Below, piece by piece: positions 35,710-48,763 of a stretch of DNA of 64,000 nucleotides. Made by a program: the position numbers and the translations under genes. Numbering within the stretch: position 1 is the first letter of the stretch; each line of letters opens with the position of its first letter. The DNA lies in contig NC_017075.1 of NCBI RefSeq assembly GCF_000284255.1, positions 1,054,001 to 1,118,000 of the forward strand, written 5' to 3'. The notes under the pieces were generated by a model. The model ran no database searches. It saw nothing but the letters and a program-made list of their open reading frames with translations, and had not been told where the DNA came from. Origin of the DNA: Rubrivivax gelatinosus IL144. GTDB taxonomy: Bacteria > Pseudomonadota > Gammaproteobacteria > Burkholderiales > Burkholderiaceae_C.

Positions 35710-36321
35710 ATGATGGTGCTTTACTCCGGAACGACCTGCCCCTACTCGCACCGCTGCCGCTTCGTGCTGTTCGAGAAGGGCATGGACTTCGAGATCCGCG
35801 ACGTCGACCTCTTCGCCAAGCCCGAAGACATCGCGATGATGAATCCGTACAACGAGGTGCCGATCCTCGTCGAACGCGATCTCATCCTCTACGAGTCGCA
35901 CATCATCAACGAGTACATCGACGAGCGCTTCCCGCATCCGCAGCTGATGCCGGGCGACCCGGTGGCGCGTGCGCGCGTGCGGCTGTTCCTCTTCAACTTC
36001 GAGAAGGAACTGTTCGCCCACGTGAACCTGCTCGAAGGCCGCGGCATCAAGGCGACCGACAAGCAGCTCGAGAAGGCGCGTTCGCAGATCCGCGACCGCC
36101 TGACGCAGCTCGCGCCGATCTTCGTCAAGAACAAGTACATGCTCGGTGACGACTTCTCGATGCTCGACGTCGCGATCGCCCCGCTGCTGTGGCGCCTGGA
36201 CTACTACGGTATCGACCTGTCGAAGAACGCCGTGCCGCTGCTGAAGTACGCCGAGCGCATCTTCTCGCGTCCGGCCTACATCGAGGCGCTGACGCCGTCC
36301 GAGAAGGTGATGCGCAAGTAA
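35710..36321 (+). CDS. sspA: Stringent starvation protein A (RNA polymerase-associated)
   Basis: 203 residues with a glutathione-S-transferase fold: thioredoxin-like N-terminus (LYSGTTCPYSHRCRFVLFEKG) and an all-helical C-terminal domain. SspA binds RNA polymerase under stress and starvation and favours stationary-phase programmes. The second codon is also ATG, so the start could be 35713. It lies 127 bases after petC, the order petABC-sspAB being common in betaproteobacteria. Confidence 0.96.
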   Translation: MMVLYSGTTCPYSHRCRFVLFEKGMDFEIRDVDLFAKPEDIAMMNPYNEVPILVERDLILYESHIINEYIDERFPHPQLMPGDPVARARVRLFLFNFEKELFAHVNLLEGRGIKATDKQLEKARSQIRDRLTQLAPIFVKNKYMLGDDFSMLDVAIAPLLWRLDYYGIDLSKNAVPLLKYAERIFSRPAYIEALTPSEKVMRK

Positions 36322-36340
36322 GCCGGCAGGGCCTCGACCG

Positions 36341-36865
36341 ATGAGCGCGACCAGCGACAACCAGGGTTCCTCGACGCGCCCGTACCTGCTGCGGGCGCTG
36401 CACGACTGGTGCACCGACAACGGCTTCACGCCGTACATCGCCGTCTACGTCGACGCGAGCGTGCAGGTGCCGATGGAGTACGTGAAGAACCACGAGATCG
36501 TGCTCAACGTCGGCTTCGAGGCCACGTCCGGGCTCAAGCTCGGCAACGAGTTCATCGAGTTCAAGGCCCGCTTCGGCGGCGTGCCGCGCGACATCGTCGT
36601 GCCGGTCGACCACGTCGTCGCGATCTACGCCCGCGAGAACGGCCAGGGCATGGCCTTCCCGGCGCCGGCCGAAGCGGCGCCCGCCGCACCGCCGGTGTCT
36701 CCGGCCGCCGAGGCGCGGGCGCCGACGCCGCTGCGCTCCGGGCTGCGCCTGGCCTCCGAGGCTCCCGAGCCGCCGGAGGCAGACGCCGAGACCCCGCCTC
36801 CGTCCGACGAGCCGCCCGAGCCCGCCGGGCCCGGCGGCCGCCCGTCGCTCAAGCGGATCAAGTAG
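36341..36865 (+). CDS. sspB: ClpXP adaptor protein SspB
   Basis: 174 residues. The folded substrate-binding domain (about 1-110; STRPYLLRALHDWCTDNGFTPYIAVYVD) recognises ssrA-tagged proteins. After it runs a flexible tail of about 60 residues rich in Ala, Pro and Glu, ending in the short ClpX-docking peptide (SLKRIK; the classic form is LRVVK). It brings trans-translation products to ClpXP. 20 bases after sspA, so co-transcribed. Confidence 0.95.
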   Translation: MSATSDNQGSSTRPYLLRALHDWCTDNGFTPYIAVYVDASVQVPMEYVKNHEIVLNVGFEATSGLKLGNEFIEFKARFGGVPRDIVVPVDHVVAIYARENGQGMAFPAPAEAAPAAPPVSPAAEARAPTPLRSGLRLASEAPEPPEADAETPPPSDEPPEPAGPGGRPSLKRIK

Positions 36866-36872
36866 GCGCTCC

Positions 36873-36878
36873 TACAAT
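36873..36878 (+). promoter_or_regulatory. Candidate -10 element of tRNA-Thr
   Basis: TACAAT eleven bases before the first tRNA base, right after sspB. Placement fits a dedicated tRNA promoter; -35 would be inside sspB and is not distinctive. Confidence 0.4.
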
Positions 36879-36889
36879 CCGCAGCTCGC

Positions 36890-36965
36890 GCCGGCTTAGC
36901 TCAGTTGGTAGAGCACCCGCCTTGTAAGCGGAAGGTCGTCAGTTCGACTCTGACAGCCGGCACCA
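36890..36965 (+). tRNA. tRNA-Thr (anticodon TGT)
   Basis: 76 bases folding as a cloverleaf: acceptor GCCGGCT / AGCCGGC, D-loop with AGTTGGTAGAG, anticodon loop TTTGTAA-type with TGT in cTTGTAAg (reads ACA), T arm with GTTCGACTC, discriminator A. The CCA end is encoded (36963-36965). No integrase or att duplication is seen at its 3' end. Confidence 0.95.
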
Positions 36966-36986
36966 GCCCCCTGGCGCGGCCGTGGC

Positions 36987-37316
36987 TCAGCGCCGCAGGC
37001 CGGGCTCGGGCGGCAGCACCCGCACCTTGATCGCCACCGGCGCCCAGCCGGCGTTGCGCAGCCGCGTGTCCAGCCGCGGCAGCAGCTGGCGCAGCTTGGC
37101 CGCCGCTGCGCCGTGCGCGGCCAGCAGCGTCCAGCCTTCCTCATCGAGCGGCCCGGGCCGCACCGCGGTGCGCAGGCCGCCGGCCAGCAGCGGCGCGATC
37201 GCGTCGTAGCGCGCGCGCGACTCGCGCGCCCGCTGCAGCAGCCCCGCCAGCGGCGCGTGGCCGCTCAGCGCGTCGCTGAACGAGAGCGTGCCGGCGAGAG
37301 GGGAGCGGGGGGCCAT
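36987..37316 (-). CDS. DciA-like (DUF721) protein
   Basis: 109 residues. It resembles the DUF721 domain of DciA, which loads the replicative helicase DnaB in bacteria without DnaC/DnaI: LLQRARESRARYDAIAPLLAGGLRTAVRPGPL, then a strand segment (WTLLAAHGAAAAKLRQLLPRL). In related genomes dciA lies between lpxC and secA; here lpxC is far away and no M23 peptidase gene is between dciA and secA. The start ATG at 37316 overlaps a possible GTG one codon earlier. It converges on tRNA-Thr and diverges from secA. Confidence 0.83.
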   Translation of the reverse strand: MAPRSPLAGTLSFSDALSGHAPLAGLLQRARESRARYDAIAPLLAGGLRTAVRPGPLDEEGWTLLAAHGAAAAKLRQLLPRLDTRLRNAGWAPVAIKVRVLPPEPGLRR

Positions 37317-37381
37317 CACGACAGTCTAGCCCTATGGCCGCGCGAGCGCGGGGGCGCCGATGTCGCGCCATGACCGGGTGC

Positions 37382-37387
37382 TAAACT
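37382..37387 (+). promoter_or_regulatory. Candidate extended -10 (TGCTAAACT) of secA
   Basis: TG-C-TAAACT in the gap between divergent dciA and secA. The leader to the secA ATG would be about 115 bases; secA translation is often regulated from its leader, but no secM-like gene is seen here. Confidence 0.35.
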
Positions 37388-37509
37388 CGTCGGCTTCGTG
37401 TCCGTGCGCCAGCGCGACGCCCGAGCGCCCCGAGCGAATCGCCCGATCCCTCTCGGCCCTTCGGCATCGCGGGGTGCCGGCACCGCATCACATCTCGAGC
37501 GCGGACTTC

Positions 37510-40254
<2,745 letters not shown>

Positions 40255-40277
40255 CGGCCGGCATCGCCGCGACGACG

Positions 40278-40297
40278 ACGGGGCCCGCGGGCCCCGT
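40278..40297 (+). terminator. Perfect palindrome after secA
   Basis: A 20-base perfect palindrome (acggggcccg and its complement) starts 23 bases after the secA stop and is followed by TTTCC. Likely terminator for secA. Confidence 0.6.
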
Positions 40298-40316
40298 TTC
40301 CATTTCCGGCGGACAT

Positions 40317-40342
40317 GAAAAAGGGGCCCCGAGGGGCCCCTT
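40317..40342 (-). terminator. Terminator of the subtilisin gene
   Basis: AAGGGGCCCC-GA-GGGGCCCCTT (40321-40342). Read on the minus strand the hairpin is followed by TTTTT, the form expected for factor-independent termination of the S8 protease gene, whose stop is 18 bases upstream. With 40278-40297 it separates two convergent genes. Confidence 0.75.
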
Positions 40343-40360
40343 CGTGCAGGCTCGCGCCGC

Positions 40361-42970
40361 TTATTGCGGGCGGGCGATCGTGATCACCGGCGAGGTCCAG
40401 GTCTCCCAGTCGGTCGCGATGCCCTCGTCGCCCAGCGCCTTGAGCACCGAGATCTTCACGACGTAGCGGCCGTTGGGCACCGTCTTCCAGGCCTTCGGGT
40501 TCTCGCCCTTGCCGCGGAAGGTCGTGCCGTCCCAGGAGTAGGTGAAGAAGCCGCCCGGCGTCGAGTTGCGGGTGACGTACTCCTCCATGCTCACGCGGTG
40601 CCAGGACTTGCCGGTGTCGGCCTCGAAGGCTTCCAGGATCACCTTGCGCGACAGGTGGTCGTAGTGCACGAGGAAGTACGGGATGTTCCCGTCGGCCATC
40701 GTGAACGTCGCACCCGAGGGCTGGTTGGTGTAGCTGCCGCCGGCCAGCGTCGCCAGCCACGGGAAGCCGTTGGCCGTCGGCGTCAGCACCACGGTCGACT
40801 GGTAGTCGCCCTTGAAGCCGGCGTAGGGCACGCGCAGCGGCGCGGTGCCGTTGGTCGGCGTCAGGACGATGTAGCCGCCGTAGAGGCTGCGGTCGGGCAG
40901 CGAGCTGTTGGCGGTGATCGTCGCCGAGAACTTGCCCGTGCCGCGGGCCGGCACCGTCAGCGTCGTCTGGCTGAAGCTCACCGTCGCCGGGCCGTCGAAG
41001 ACACCGCTGACGTTGTACGAGCTGCCGGTCGTGGTGTTCGGGCCGGCGGCCAGCGACGCGACGTGGCTGATCGTGTAGGTGACCGGCGCGCCCGAGCGGT
41101 TGCTGACGGACAGCGTCTTCAGCGAACTGCCGGCGGCGCTCTCGCCCAGCGCAAGCTGGCTCGGCGAAACCGTCGCGGTGTTCTGGATCACGCCGATGAT
41201 GTCCAGCATGCCCGAGCCCTGGCGGAACGAGAAGTCCAGCAGCCCCAGACCCGCGTTGCCCGACCAGTTCTTCGGGTCGGCCGTGTTGTAGATCCGGTCG
41301 GCCACCTGGCCCGGCTTGAGCTTGGGGTTGGACTCCAGGATCAGCGCGACGCCGCCGGCGACGTGCGGCGCGGCCATCGAGGTGCCCGACAGCGTCGTCG
41401 TGCCGCCGAGTTCCAGCGGATAGGTCGACAGGATCGCGCCACCCGGCGCGCCGACGTTCGGCTTGAAGCCGAGCTCGGCGTCCAGGCCGTAGGAGCTGAA
41501 GCCCGAGATCAGGCCGCCCGTGCCGTAGGGATAGCTGACGTAGGTGCCGGACCAGTTCAGCGTCGTCGTGCCCGCGGCGATCGCGGCGTCGAGCTTGGCG
41601 CCCTGGTCGGCGGTGATCGCGACCACCGGGATCGTGATCGCCGGCGTGCCGGCCACCGTCGGCGACAGCGCGCCGGCCTGGTTGTTGTAGAGCACGACGG
41701 CCGCCGCGCCGGCGTTCTGCGCGTTGAGGGCCTTCTGGTAGAACGAGCAGGTGCCGCGACGGATCAGCACCGCCTTGCCGGTCAGGCTGCCGGCCGCCGG
41801 CGCCACGCAGGCGTCGTCGGCGGTGGTGGTGGTGCCGGTCTTGGCCATCGTCAGCGAGCCGCTGGTCGGCGCCACCGGCGAACCGCTGGCCGGCGTGAAG
41901 CCAAACGGCGTGCCGCCGACGGTGAACGACAATTGGGCGTTGTCGTAGGAGGCGACGCTGATCGCCTTGTCGGCCACGCCCGGCGCGCCGGTGGCGAACA
42001 GCGCGTCCGGCGACGAGCCGCCGGGGCCGTTGTTGCCGGCCGAGGCGACGACGATGACGCCCTTGGCGACGAGCTTGTTGGAGGCCTTGGCGGTCGGGTA
42101 CTCGGGCCACTGGCGCGCCGCGCCCAGGCTCATGTTGATGACCTGCATGCCGTCCTCGTAGGCGCGCTCCAGCGCCGCGAGGATGATGTCCGACGAGGTC
42201 GTGCCGGTGCAGCCGAAGACGCGGTAGGCGCCAAGCGAGGCCTTGGGCGCGACGCCGAGAACGCCGCCGCCGTTGGCGCCGACGATGCCGGCGACGTGGG
42301 TGCCGTGGCCGGCGCAGTCGTCGGGCACGTCGTCGGGCACCGGGGTCAGCGCGTCGCCGCTGCCGCTGCTGTCGTAGGCGTCGCCGACGAAGTCGTAGCC
42401 GGCGATGACGCGCGCGGTCGGGAAGGAGGTCGAGCCGTTCGTGCCCTTGCCGCCGAAGGCCGGGTGGTCGATGTCGATGCCGGTGTCGATGATGCCGACC
42501 TTGACGCCGGCGCCACTCAGGCCGAGCTGCTGCTGGGCCACCGAGGCCCCGGTCATCGTGATCGCGGCCACCAGGTCGGGCGAGGCTTCGCCGTTCTTCA
42601 CCGGTTCGGGCGCAGCGACGTTGAGCACCGGGTAGATCGCCTTCACGCCGGGCAGCATGGCCAGCTTGGCGCGATCGCGCTGGTCGACCTTGACGACGAA
42701 GCCGTTGAACAGCTTGTCGAAGCTGCGGCGCTCGGTCACGCGCAGCTTGGCGTTCTTGATCGCGGTGCGCAGCGACGCTTTTTCGGTACGCACCGAGGCC
42801 AGGGTGTTGCCGTCGGCGACGGGCTTGCCGTCGAGTTCGACGAACCAGAGCGTGCCGGACTCGGCGGCGGAGACCGGGACCGAGCTTTGCGCGGCCAGTG
42901 CCGGTGCTCCTGCGAGCGCGGCTGCCGCGGCGATCGCGGTCAGCATCGGCACGAGGTTGTGCTTTCTCAT
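40361..42970 (-). CDS. Secreted S8 subtilisin-like serine protease with PA insert
   Basis: 869 residues. Signal peptide (about 1-27, ending ALAA), an inhibitor-I9-like propeptide (about 40-120), then the subtilase domain with Asp162 (IIDTGID), His222 (GHGTHVAG), oxyanion Asn in SAGNNG (about 313) and Ser531 (SGTSMAAPH). A PA (protease-associated) domain is inserted at about 370-470, as in Vpr/lactocepin-type subtilases. Downstream are Fn3-like beta domains (about 580-740) and a C-terminal domain of about 130 residues. It should be exported, auto-processed and degrade extracellular protein. It splits secA from argJ on the opposite strand. AGGAG lies 11 bases before the start. Confidence 0.95.
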   Translation of the reverse strand: MRKHNLVPMLTAIAAAAALAGAPALAAQSSVPVSAAESGTLWFVELDGKPVADGNTLASVRTEKASLRTAIKNAKLRVTERRSFDKLFNGFVVKVDQRDRAKLAMLPGVKAIYPVLNVAAPEPVKNGEASPDLVAAITMTGASVAQQQLGLSGAGVKVGIIDTGIDIDHPAFGGKGTNGSTSFPTARVIAGYDFVGDAYDSSGSGDALTPVPDDVPDDCAGHGTHVAGIVGANGGGVLGVAPKASLGAYRVFGCTGTTSSDIILAALERAYEDGMQVINMSLGAARQWPEYPTAKASNKLVAKGVIVVASAGNNGPGGSSPDALFATGAPGVADKAISVASYDNAQLSFTVGGTPFGFTPASGSPVAPTSGSLTMAKTGTTTTADDACVAPAAGSLTGKAVLIRRGTCSFYQKALNAQNAGAAAVVLYNNQAGALSPTVAGTPAITIPVVAITADQGAKLDAAIAAGTTTLNWSGTYVSYPYGTGGLISGFSSYGLDAELGFKPNVGAPGGAILSTYPLELGGTTTLSGTSMAAPHVAGGVALILESNPKLKPGQVADRIYNTADPKNWSGNAGLGLLDFSFRQGSGMLDIIGVIQNTATVSPSQLALGESAAGSSLKTLSVSNRSGAPVTYTISHVASLAAGPNTTTGSSYNVSGVFDGPATVSFSQTTLTVPARGTGKFSATITANSSLPDRSLYGGYIVLTPTNGTAPLRVPYAGFKGDYQSTVVLTPTANGFPWLATLAGGSYTNQPSGATFTMADGNIPYFLVHYDHLSRKVILEAFEADTGKSWHRVSMEEYVTRNSTPGGFFTYSWDGTTFRGKGENPKAWKTVPNGRYVVKISVLKALGDEGIATDWETWTSPVITIARPQ

Positions 42971-43314
42971 GAGGTCGTTCACTCCTGTGCGGGCGCCGTC
43001 CTGCGGCGCCTCTGTGGCGGCCATGGGAGATGCGAGCGAGAGCTGCGGCGCGGGGGGCCGCGCGGCAGCTTTCGGAGGCGTTTCAGGGGGCAGGCTGCCG
43101 GTCCGTCCCCCCGAGGTGCGAACGATTATGGGTAGCCCCTCAGGGCCCGGGCAGGGGGCTGGACGCCCGCGTGCAAGCCGCATCCCGCGACTGCGGGGGC
43201 GGGTTCCACCGGGGTTCCCCGAGCCGGCGCAGCGGCGCACCGCGCGGGGGCAGGGTCGCACCGGATGCGCTCCTAGAATCGGCGCTCCATCCGCCTCACC
43301 GTTGCGCCGCCGCC
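42971..43314 (+). promoter_or_regulatory. Divergent intergenic region, subtilisin / argJ
   Basis: 344 bases without a gene. I see TAGAAT at 43274-43279, 35 bases before the argJ ATG, as a candidate -10, and on the minus strand CATAAT (43125-43130) about 155 bases before the protease start. GC-rich inverted repeats such as GGGCGCCGTCC-TGCGGCGCC near 42990 are present but not convincing operators. No small gene found. Confidence 0.35.
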
Positions 43315-44544
43315 ATGCCCGTGAACCTCGCCGCCCCTGTCCCCGAGTCCCTGCTGCCGGTCGCCGGCGTGCGCCTGGGCGTCACGATGGCCGGCATCCG
43401 CAAGGCCGGCCGGCGCGACCTCGTCGTCTTCGAGCTGGCCGAAGGCTCGGCCGTCGCCGGCGTCTTCACGCAGAACCGCTTCTGCGCCGCGCCGGTCCAG
43501 ATCTGCCGCGAACACCTGGCCGCCGGCGAAGGCATCCGCGCGATAGTCGTCAACACCGGCAATGCCAACGCCGGCACCGGCGCCGACGGCCTGGCGCGGG
43601 CCCGCCGCAGCTGCGACGCGCTGGCCGCGGTGGCCGGCGTCGCGCCGCGCCAGGTGCTGCCGTTCTCGACCGGCGTCATCATGGAGACGCTGCCGGTCGA
43701 ACGCATCGAGGCCGGCCTGCCGGCCGCCTGGGCCGCGCTGCGCGCCGACGGCTGGGCCGAGGCCGCCGAAGGCATCATGACCACCGATACCCTGCCCAAG
43801 GCGGCGTCGCGCCAGCTGCAGATCGGCGGCCGCACGGTCACCGTCACCGGCATTGCCAAGGGCGCCGGCATGATCCGCCCGAACATGGCGACGATGCTGG
43901 GCTTCGTCGCCACCGACGCCGCAGTCGATGCGGCGCTGCTGCAGCCGCTGCTGCGCGAGGCCGCCGACCTGAGCTTCAACCGCATCACGATCGACGGCGA
44001 CACGTCCACGAACGACTCCTTCGTGCTGATGGCCACCGGCCAGGCCGGCCACGCGCCGATCACGACGCTCGACTCGGCCGAAGGCCGCGCGCTGCGCGAG
44101 GCGGTCGTCGCGGTGTCGCAGCATCTGGCGCAGGCCATCGTGCGCGACGGCGAGGGCGCGACCAAGTTCATCACCGTCACCGTGCAGGGCGGGCGCGACG
44201 AGGCCGAGTGCCGTGCCGCGGCCTATGCGGTGGCGCATTCGCCGCTGGTCAAGACGGCGTTCTTCGCCAGCGACCCCAACCTCGGCCGCATCCTGGCGGC
44301 CGTCGGCTACGCCGGCATCGGCGACCTCGACCAGGGCCTGATCGACCTCTTCCTCGACGACGTGCACGTCGTGCGCGAAGGCGGCCGCCACCCCGGGTAC
44401 CGCGAGGAAGACGGCCAGCGCGTGATGAAGCAGGCCGAGATCACCGTGCGCGTCGACCTGCACCGCGGCGCCGCGGCGGCGACGGTCTGGACCTGCGACT
44501 TGTCGCACGACTACGTCAGCATCAACGCCGACTACCGCTCCTGA
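43315..44544 (+). CDS. argJ: Bifunctional ornithine acetyltransferase / N-acetylglutamate synthase
   Basis: 409 residues. Transfers acetyl from acetylornithine to glutamate (cyclic arginine pathway) and may also make acetylglutamate from acetyl-CoA. The precursor self-cleaves before the Thr in PNMATML (about residue 197), giving alpha and beta chains; GDTSTNDS is also conserved. argB at 18488 acts on its product. In related genomes argJ follows secA directly; here a divergent subtilisin separates them. Confidence 0.97.
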   Translation: MPVNLAAPVPESLLPVAGVRLGVTMAGIRKAGRRDLVVFELAEGSAVAGVFTQNRFCAAPVQICREHLAAGEGIRAIVVNTGNANAGTGADGLARARRSCDALAAVAGVAPRQVLPFSTGVIMETLPVERIEAGLPAAWAALRADGWAEAAEGIMTTDTLPKAASRQLQIGGRTVTVTGIAKGAGMIRPNMATMLGFVATDAAVDAALLQPLLREAADLSFNRITIDGDTSTNDSFVLMATGQAGHAPITTLDSAEGRALREAVVAVSQHLAQAIVRDGEGATKFITVTVQGGRDEAECRAAAYAVAHSPLVKTAFFASDPNLGRILAAVGYAGIGDLDQGLIDLFLDDVHVVREGGRHPGYREEDGQRVMKQAEITVRVDLHRGAAAATVWTCDLSHDYVSINADYRS

Positions 44545-44745
44545 TCCCTTCTCCTGCGGTCGTGCCGCCGGTCCAGGGCTGCTAGGATCGCTGCCCCTTC
44601 CCCCCGATGGCCGGCCGGCGTCCACCGCCCGAGCGGCCATCGACAGGCCGGCGCGCCGCGTGCCGGCCGCGGGCCGCCGATCGTGTCGTCTTGGCGTCGC
44701 CCGTGATCCGCGGCTTGACCGCGCCGACGACCGGAGACCTGCACG

Positions 44746-46047
44746 ATGACCCGCGCGCTGCTCGCCCGCCTGCGCGCCGCCCTGACGCTGCCGCCGGGCG
44801 ACCTGCTTCGAAACGCCACCTACCGCCGCCTGTGGAGCTCGATCCTGATCAGCTCGCTGGGCGGCCAGGTGACGATGCTCGCGCTGCCGCTGACCGCAGC
44901 CGTGCTGCTGCATGCCACGCCGACCCAGATGGGCCTGCTGACGGCGATGGAGATCGCGCCCTTCGTGCTGTTCTCGCTGCCGGCCGGCGTCTGGCTGGAC
45001 CGCGTGCGCAAGCTGCCGGTCTACATCGCCGGCGAACTGCTGATCGGCGTCGCGGTCGGCAGCGTGCCGCTGGCCTGGGCGATGGGCTGGCTGGCGATGC
45101 CCTGGCTGTACGCCGTCGGCTTCTTCATCGGCTGCGTCTTCACGGTGGCCGGCACGGCCTCGCAGATCGTGCTGACCCAGGTCGTCGAACGCGACCGGCT
45201 GGTCGAGGCGCACGCCAAGAACGCGCTCGCGACCTCGGGCTCGGACGTCGCCGGGCCGGGTTTCGCCGGCCTCTTGATCAAGCTCTTCGGCGCGCCGCTG
45301 GCGCTGCTGGTCGACGCCGTGCTGGTCGTCGTCTCGGCGGCCATCCTGCGCGGCATCCACGTCGACGAGCGCCGCACGCCGCGGCCGGACGCGCGTTTCG
45401 GCCGCGAGCTCGCCGAAGGCCTGCGTTTCGTCGCCGAGCACAAGCTGCTGGTCGCGCTGGCGGTGGCCGTCGGCACCTGGCAGCTGTGCCAGAACGCGGC
45501 GCAGGTGGTGCAGATCCTGTTCGCGACGCGCACGCTGGGCCTGTCCGAACACGCCGTCGGCCTGTGCTACATCGGGCTGGGCGCCGGCACGGTGACGGCC
45601 AGCGTCTGGGGCAACCGCATCAGCCGGCGCATCGGCCCGGGGCCCAGCATGGTGCTGGGCTTTCTGGTCTGCGGCAGCGGTTGGCTGCTGCTCGCGGTTG
45701 CACCGGTCGGCCCCTGGGGCGTCGCCGCCTTCGCCGCGACGCTGGCGCTCTACGGCGCCGGCGCGGTGCTGGCCTTCATCAACTTCCTGGCGCTGCGCCA
45801 GGCGGTGACGCCGGAGCCGATGCTCGGCCGCATGACGAGCACGATGCGCTGGCTGATCCTGCTGCCGGCCGGCCCGGGTGCGCTGATCGGCGGCTGGCTC
45901 GGCGAGCACCACGGCCTGCGCTCGGCGCTGGCCTTTGCCGGCGGCGTCTCGATGCTGCTCGTCGTCGCCGCCTGGTGGCACCCGGTGATCCGCGGCGTGC
46001 GCTCGCTGCCGAGCACGGCCAAGCCGGTGACGGCCGGCGGCGCCTGA
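44746..46047 (+). CDS. MFS transporter (EntS/MdfA-like exporter)
   Basis: 433 residues, about 12 membrane helices. The N-terminal RLWSSILISSLGGQVTMLALP and LPAGVWLDRVRKLP (the A-motif-like loop between TM2 and TM3) are typical of the EntS-type branch, which exports siderophores or drugs. No siderophore gene is nearby, so the cargo is unknown. TAGGAT (44583-44588) lies far upstream. The 200-base gap before it holds nothing else recognisable. The end is 9 bases from ugpQ on the opposite strand. Confidence 0.85.
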   Translation: MTRALLARLRAALTLPPGDLLRNATYRRLWSSILISSLGGQVTMLALPLTAAVLLHATPTQMGLLTAMEIAPFVLFSLPAGVWLDRVRKLPVYIAGELLIGVAVGSVPLAWAMGWLAMPWLYAVGFFIGCVFTVAGTASQIVLTQVVERDRLVEAHAKNALATSGSDVAGPGFAGLLIKLFGAPLALLVDAVLVVVSAAILRGIHVDERRTPRPDARFGRELAEGLRFVAEHKLLVALAVAVGTWQLCQNAAQVVQILFATRTLGLSEHAVGLCYIGLGAGTVTASVWGNRISRRIGPGPSMVLGFLVCGSGWLLLAVAPVGPWGVAAFAATLALYGAGAVLAFINFLALRQAVTPEPMLGRMTSTMRWLILLPAGPGALIGGWLGEHHGLRSALAFAGGVSMLLVVAAWWHPVIRGVRSLPSTAKPVTAGGA

Positions 46048-46056
46048 GCCGCGGCC

Positions 46057-46808
46057 TCAGTCGACGACGCGCGTCGCGTCGGGCGAGAAGCGGTCGACGG
46101 CGTCGGTGATCAGCCCGGCGACGCCGGCGGCCAGCAGCCGGTGCGCCTCGGGCGGGTCGTTGACGGTGTAGCAGAGCACGCGCATGCCGTCGGCGCGGGC
46201 ACGATCGACCAGCGCGGCGTCGACCGTCATGTAGTTCGGGATGAGGGCCACGCAGCCGAGCTCCAGCGCCGCCTCGTACCAGCCGTCCCAGAAGGCGTCG
46301 ACGAGCAGCGCCCGCGGCAGCTCGGGCGCCACGTCGCGCGCGCCGGCCAGCGCCTCGGCCTTGAAGGAGCTGAGCAGCGGCGGCAGGTCCTGGCCGGCCC
46401 ACAGCCGGCGACAGGCCGCGGCGACGACCTGGCCGGTGTGGCGCTCGGTGCCCGGTGTCGGCTTGATCTCCAGGTCGAGCCGGAAGCCGTTGCGCAACAG
46501 GTAGGTGGCCAGCGCGTCGAGGCTCACCGGCGGCTCGCCGGCGTAGGCGCGCGAGTGCCAGCCGCCGGCGTCCAGCCGCGACAGCTCGCTCCAGGGGCGT
46601 TCGCCGGCGATGCCGCGTTCGGGCGTCGTGCGCTCCAGCGTCGTGTCGTGCATCAGGAAGGGCACGCCGTCGGCGCTGAGCTTCACGTCGCATTCGAAGG
46701 CGCGGTAGCCGTAACTTGCGCCGAGACGGAAGGCGGCCAGCGTGTTCTCCGGCGCCAGCTTGCCGGCGCCGCGGTGCGCCAGCCACAGCGGGTAGGGCCA
46801 GGGCTGCA

Positions 46809-46809
<1 letters not shown>
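46057..46809 (-). CDS. ugpQ: Glycerophosphodiester phosphodiesterase (cytoplasmic, UgpQ type)
   Basis: 250 residues, no signal peptide. GDPD motif LAHRGAGKLAPENTLAAF at the N-terminus and the metal-binding EIKPTPG and LLSSFK follow. It hydrolyses glycerophosphodiesters imported by the Ugp system to glycerol-3-phosphate and an alcohol. Last gene of the ugp operon; its ATG overlaps the ugpC stop (TGATG), so it is translationally coupled. Confidence 0.95.
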
Positions 46810-47870
<1,061 letters not shown>

Positions 47871-47905
47871 GTTTCTGTCGTTCTGGAGTCAGGCCGTGGC
47901 CGGCG

Positions 47906-48763
47906 TCACTTCTCGCTGTCGGTGAGGCCCTTGACGAACCACTTCTGCATCAGGATGACCACCGCCGCCGGCGGCAGCATCGCCAGGATCGCGGTGGCCA
48001 TCACCGCGTTCCACTCGGTGTAGGCATCGCCGCCGGAGATCATGCTCTTGATGCCGAGCACGACCGGGTACATGTCCTCGCTGGTCGTGATCAGCAGCGG
48101 CCACAGGTACTGGTTCCAGCCGTAGATGAACTGGATCACGAACAGCGCCGCGATCGAGGTGCGCGACAGCGGCAGCAGCACGTCCTTGAAGAAACGCATC
48201 GGCCCGGCGCCGTCGATGCGCGCCGCCTCGACCAGCTCGTCGGGAATCGTCAGGAAGAACTGGCGGAACAAAAAGGTCGCGGTCGCCGAGGCGATCAGCG
48301 GCACCGTCAGCCCGGCGTAGCTGTTGAGCAGGCCCAGGTTGGAGACGACCTCGTAGGTCGGGCCGATGCGCACCTCGACCGGCAGCATCAGCGTCACGAA
48401 GATCATCCAGAAGACGATGCCGCGGCCGGGGAAGCGGAAGTAGACGACGGCGAAGGCCGACAGCAGCGAGATGACGATCTTGCCGATCGAGATGACCAGG
48501 GCCATCACCAGGCTCACCTCGAGCATCGGCAGCACCGGCGCGATGTTGGCGCCGTAGGCCGTCTTGCCGCCGAACAGCGCCAGCCGGTAGCTCTCGAGCA
48601 TGTTGTCGCCGGGCAGCAGCGACATCGGCACGTTCTGCACGATCTGCTCGGCGGTCTGCGTGCTGGCGATGAAGGTGATGTAGACCGGGAAGGCGACGAT
48701 CATCACCCCCAGCACCAGCACCAGGTGCGACAGCGTCGTCGCGACGGGGCGGTTCTCGACCAT
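47906..48763 (-). CDS. ugpE: sn-glycerol-3-phosphate ABC transporter permease UgpE
   Basis: 285 residues with six membrane helices. The EAA loop that docks the ATPase is [20 protein letters not shown]. The ATG overlaps the ugpA stop (TGATG), so UgpA and UgpE are made together. Confidence 0.95.
   Translation of the reverse strand: MVENRPVATTLSHLVLVLGVMIVAFPVYITFIASTQTAEQIVQNVPMSLLPGDNMLESYRLALFGGKTAYGANIAPVLPMLEVSLVMALVISIGKIVISLLSAFAVVYFRFPGRGIVFWMIFVTLMLPVEVRIGPTYEVVSNLGLLNSYAGLTVPLIASATATFLFRQFFLTIPDELVEAARIDGAGPMRFFKDVLLPLSRTSIAALFVIQFIYGWNQYLWPLLITTSEDMYPVVLGIKSMISGGDAYTEWNAVMATAILAMLPPAAVVILMQKWFVKGLTDSEK

Noticed and set aside
36890..36990. Possible integration site at tRNA-Thr
   Set aside because: No repeated 3' tRNA segment, integrase or foreign genes follow; the next gene is a dciA-like core gene.
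40364..43135. Open frame of about 920 codons opposite the subtilisin
   Set aside because: Arg/Gly/Val-rich shadow without motifs; the minus strand has a complete catalytic triad.
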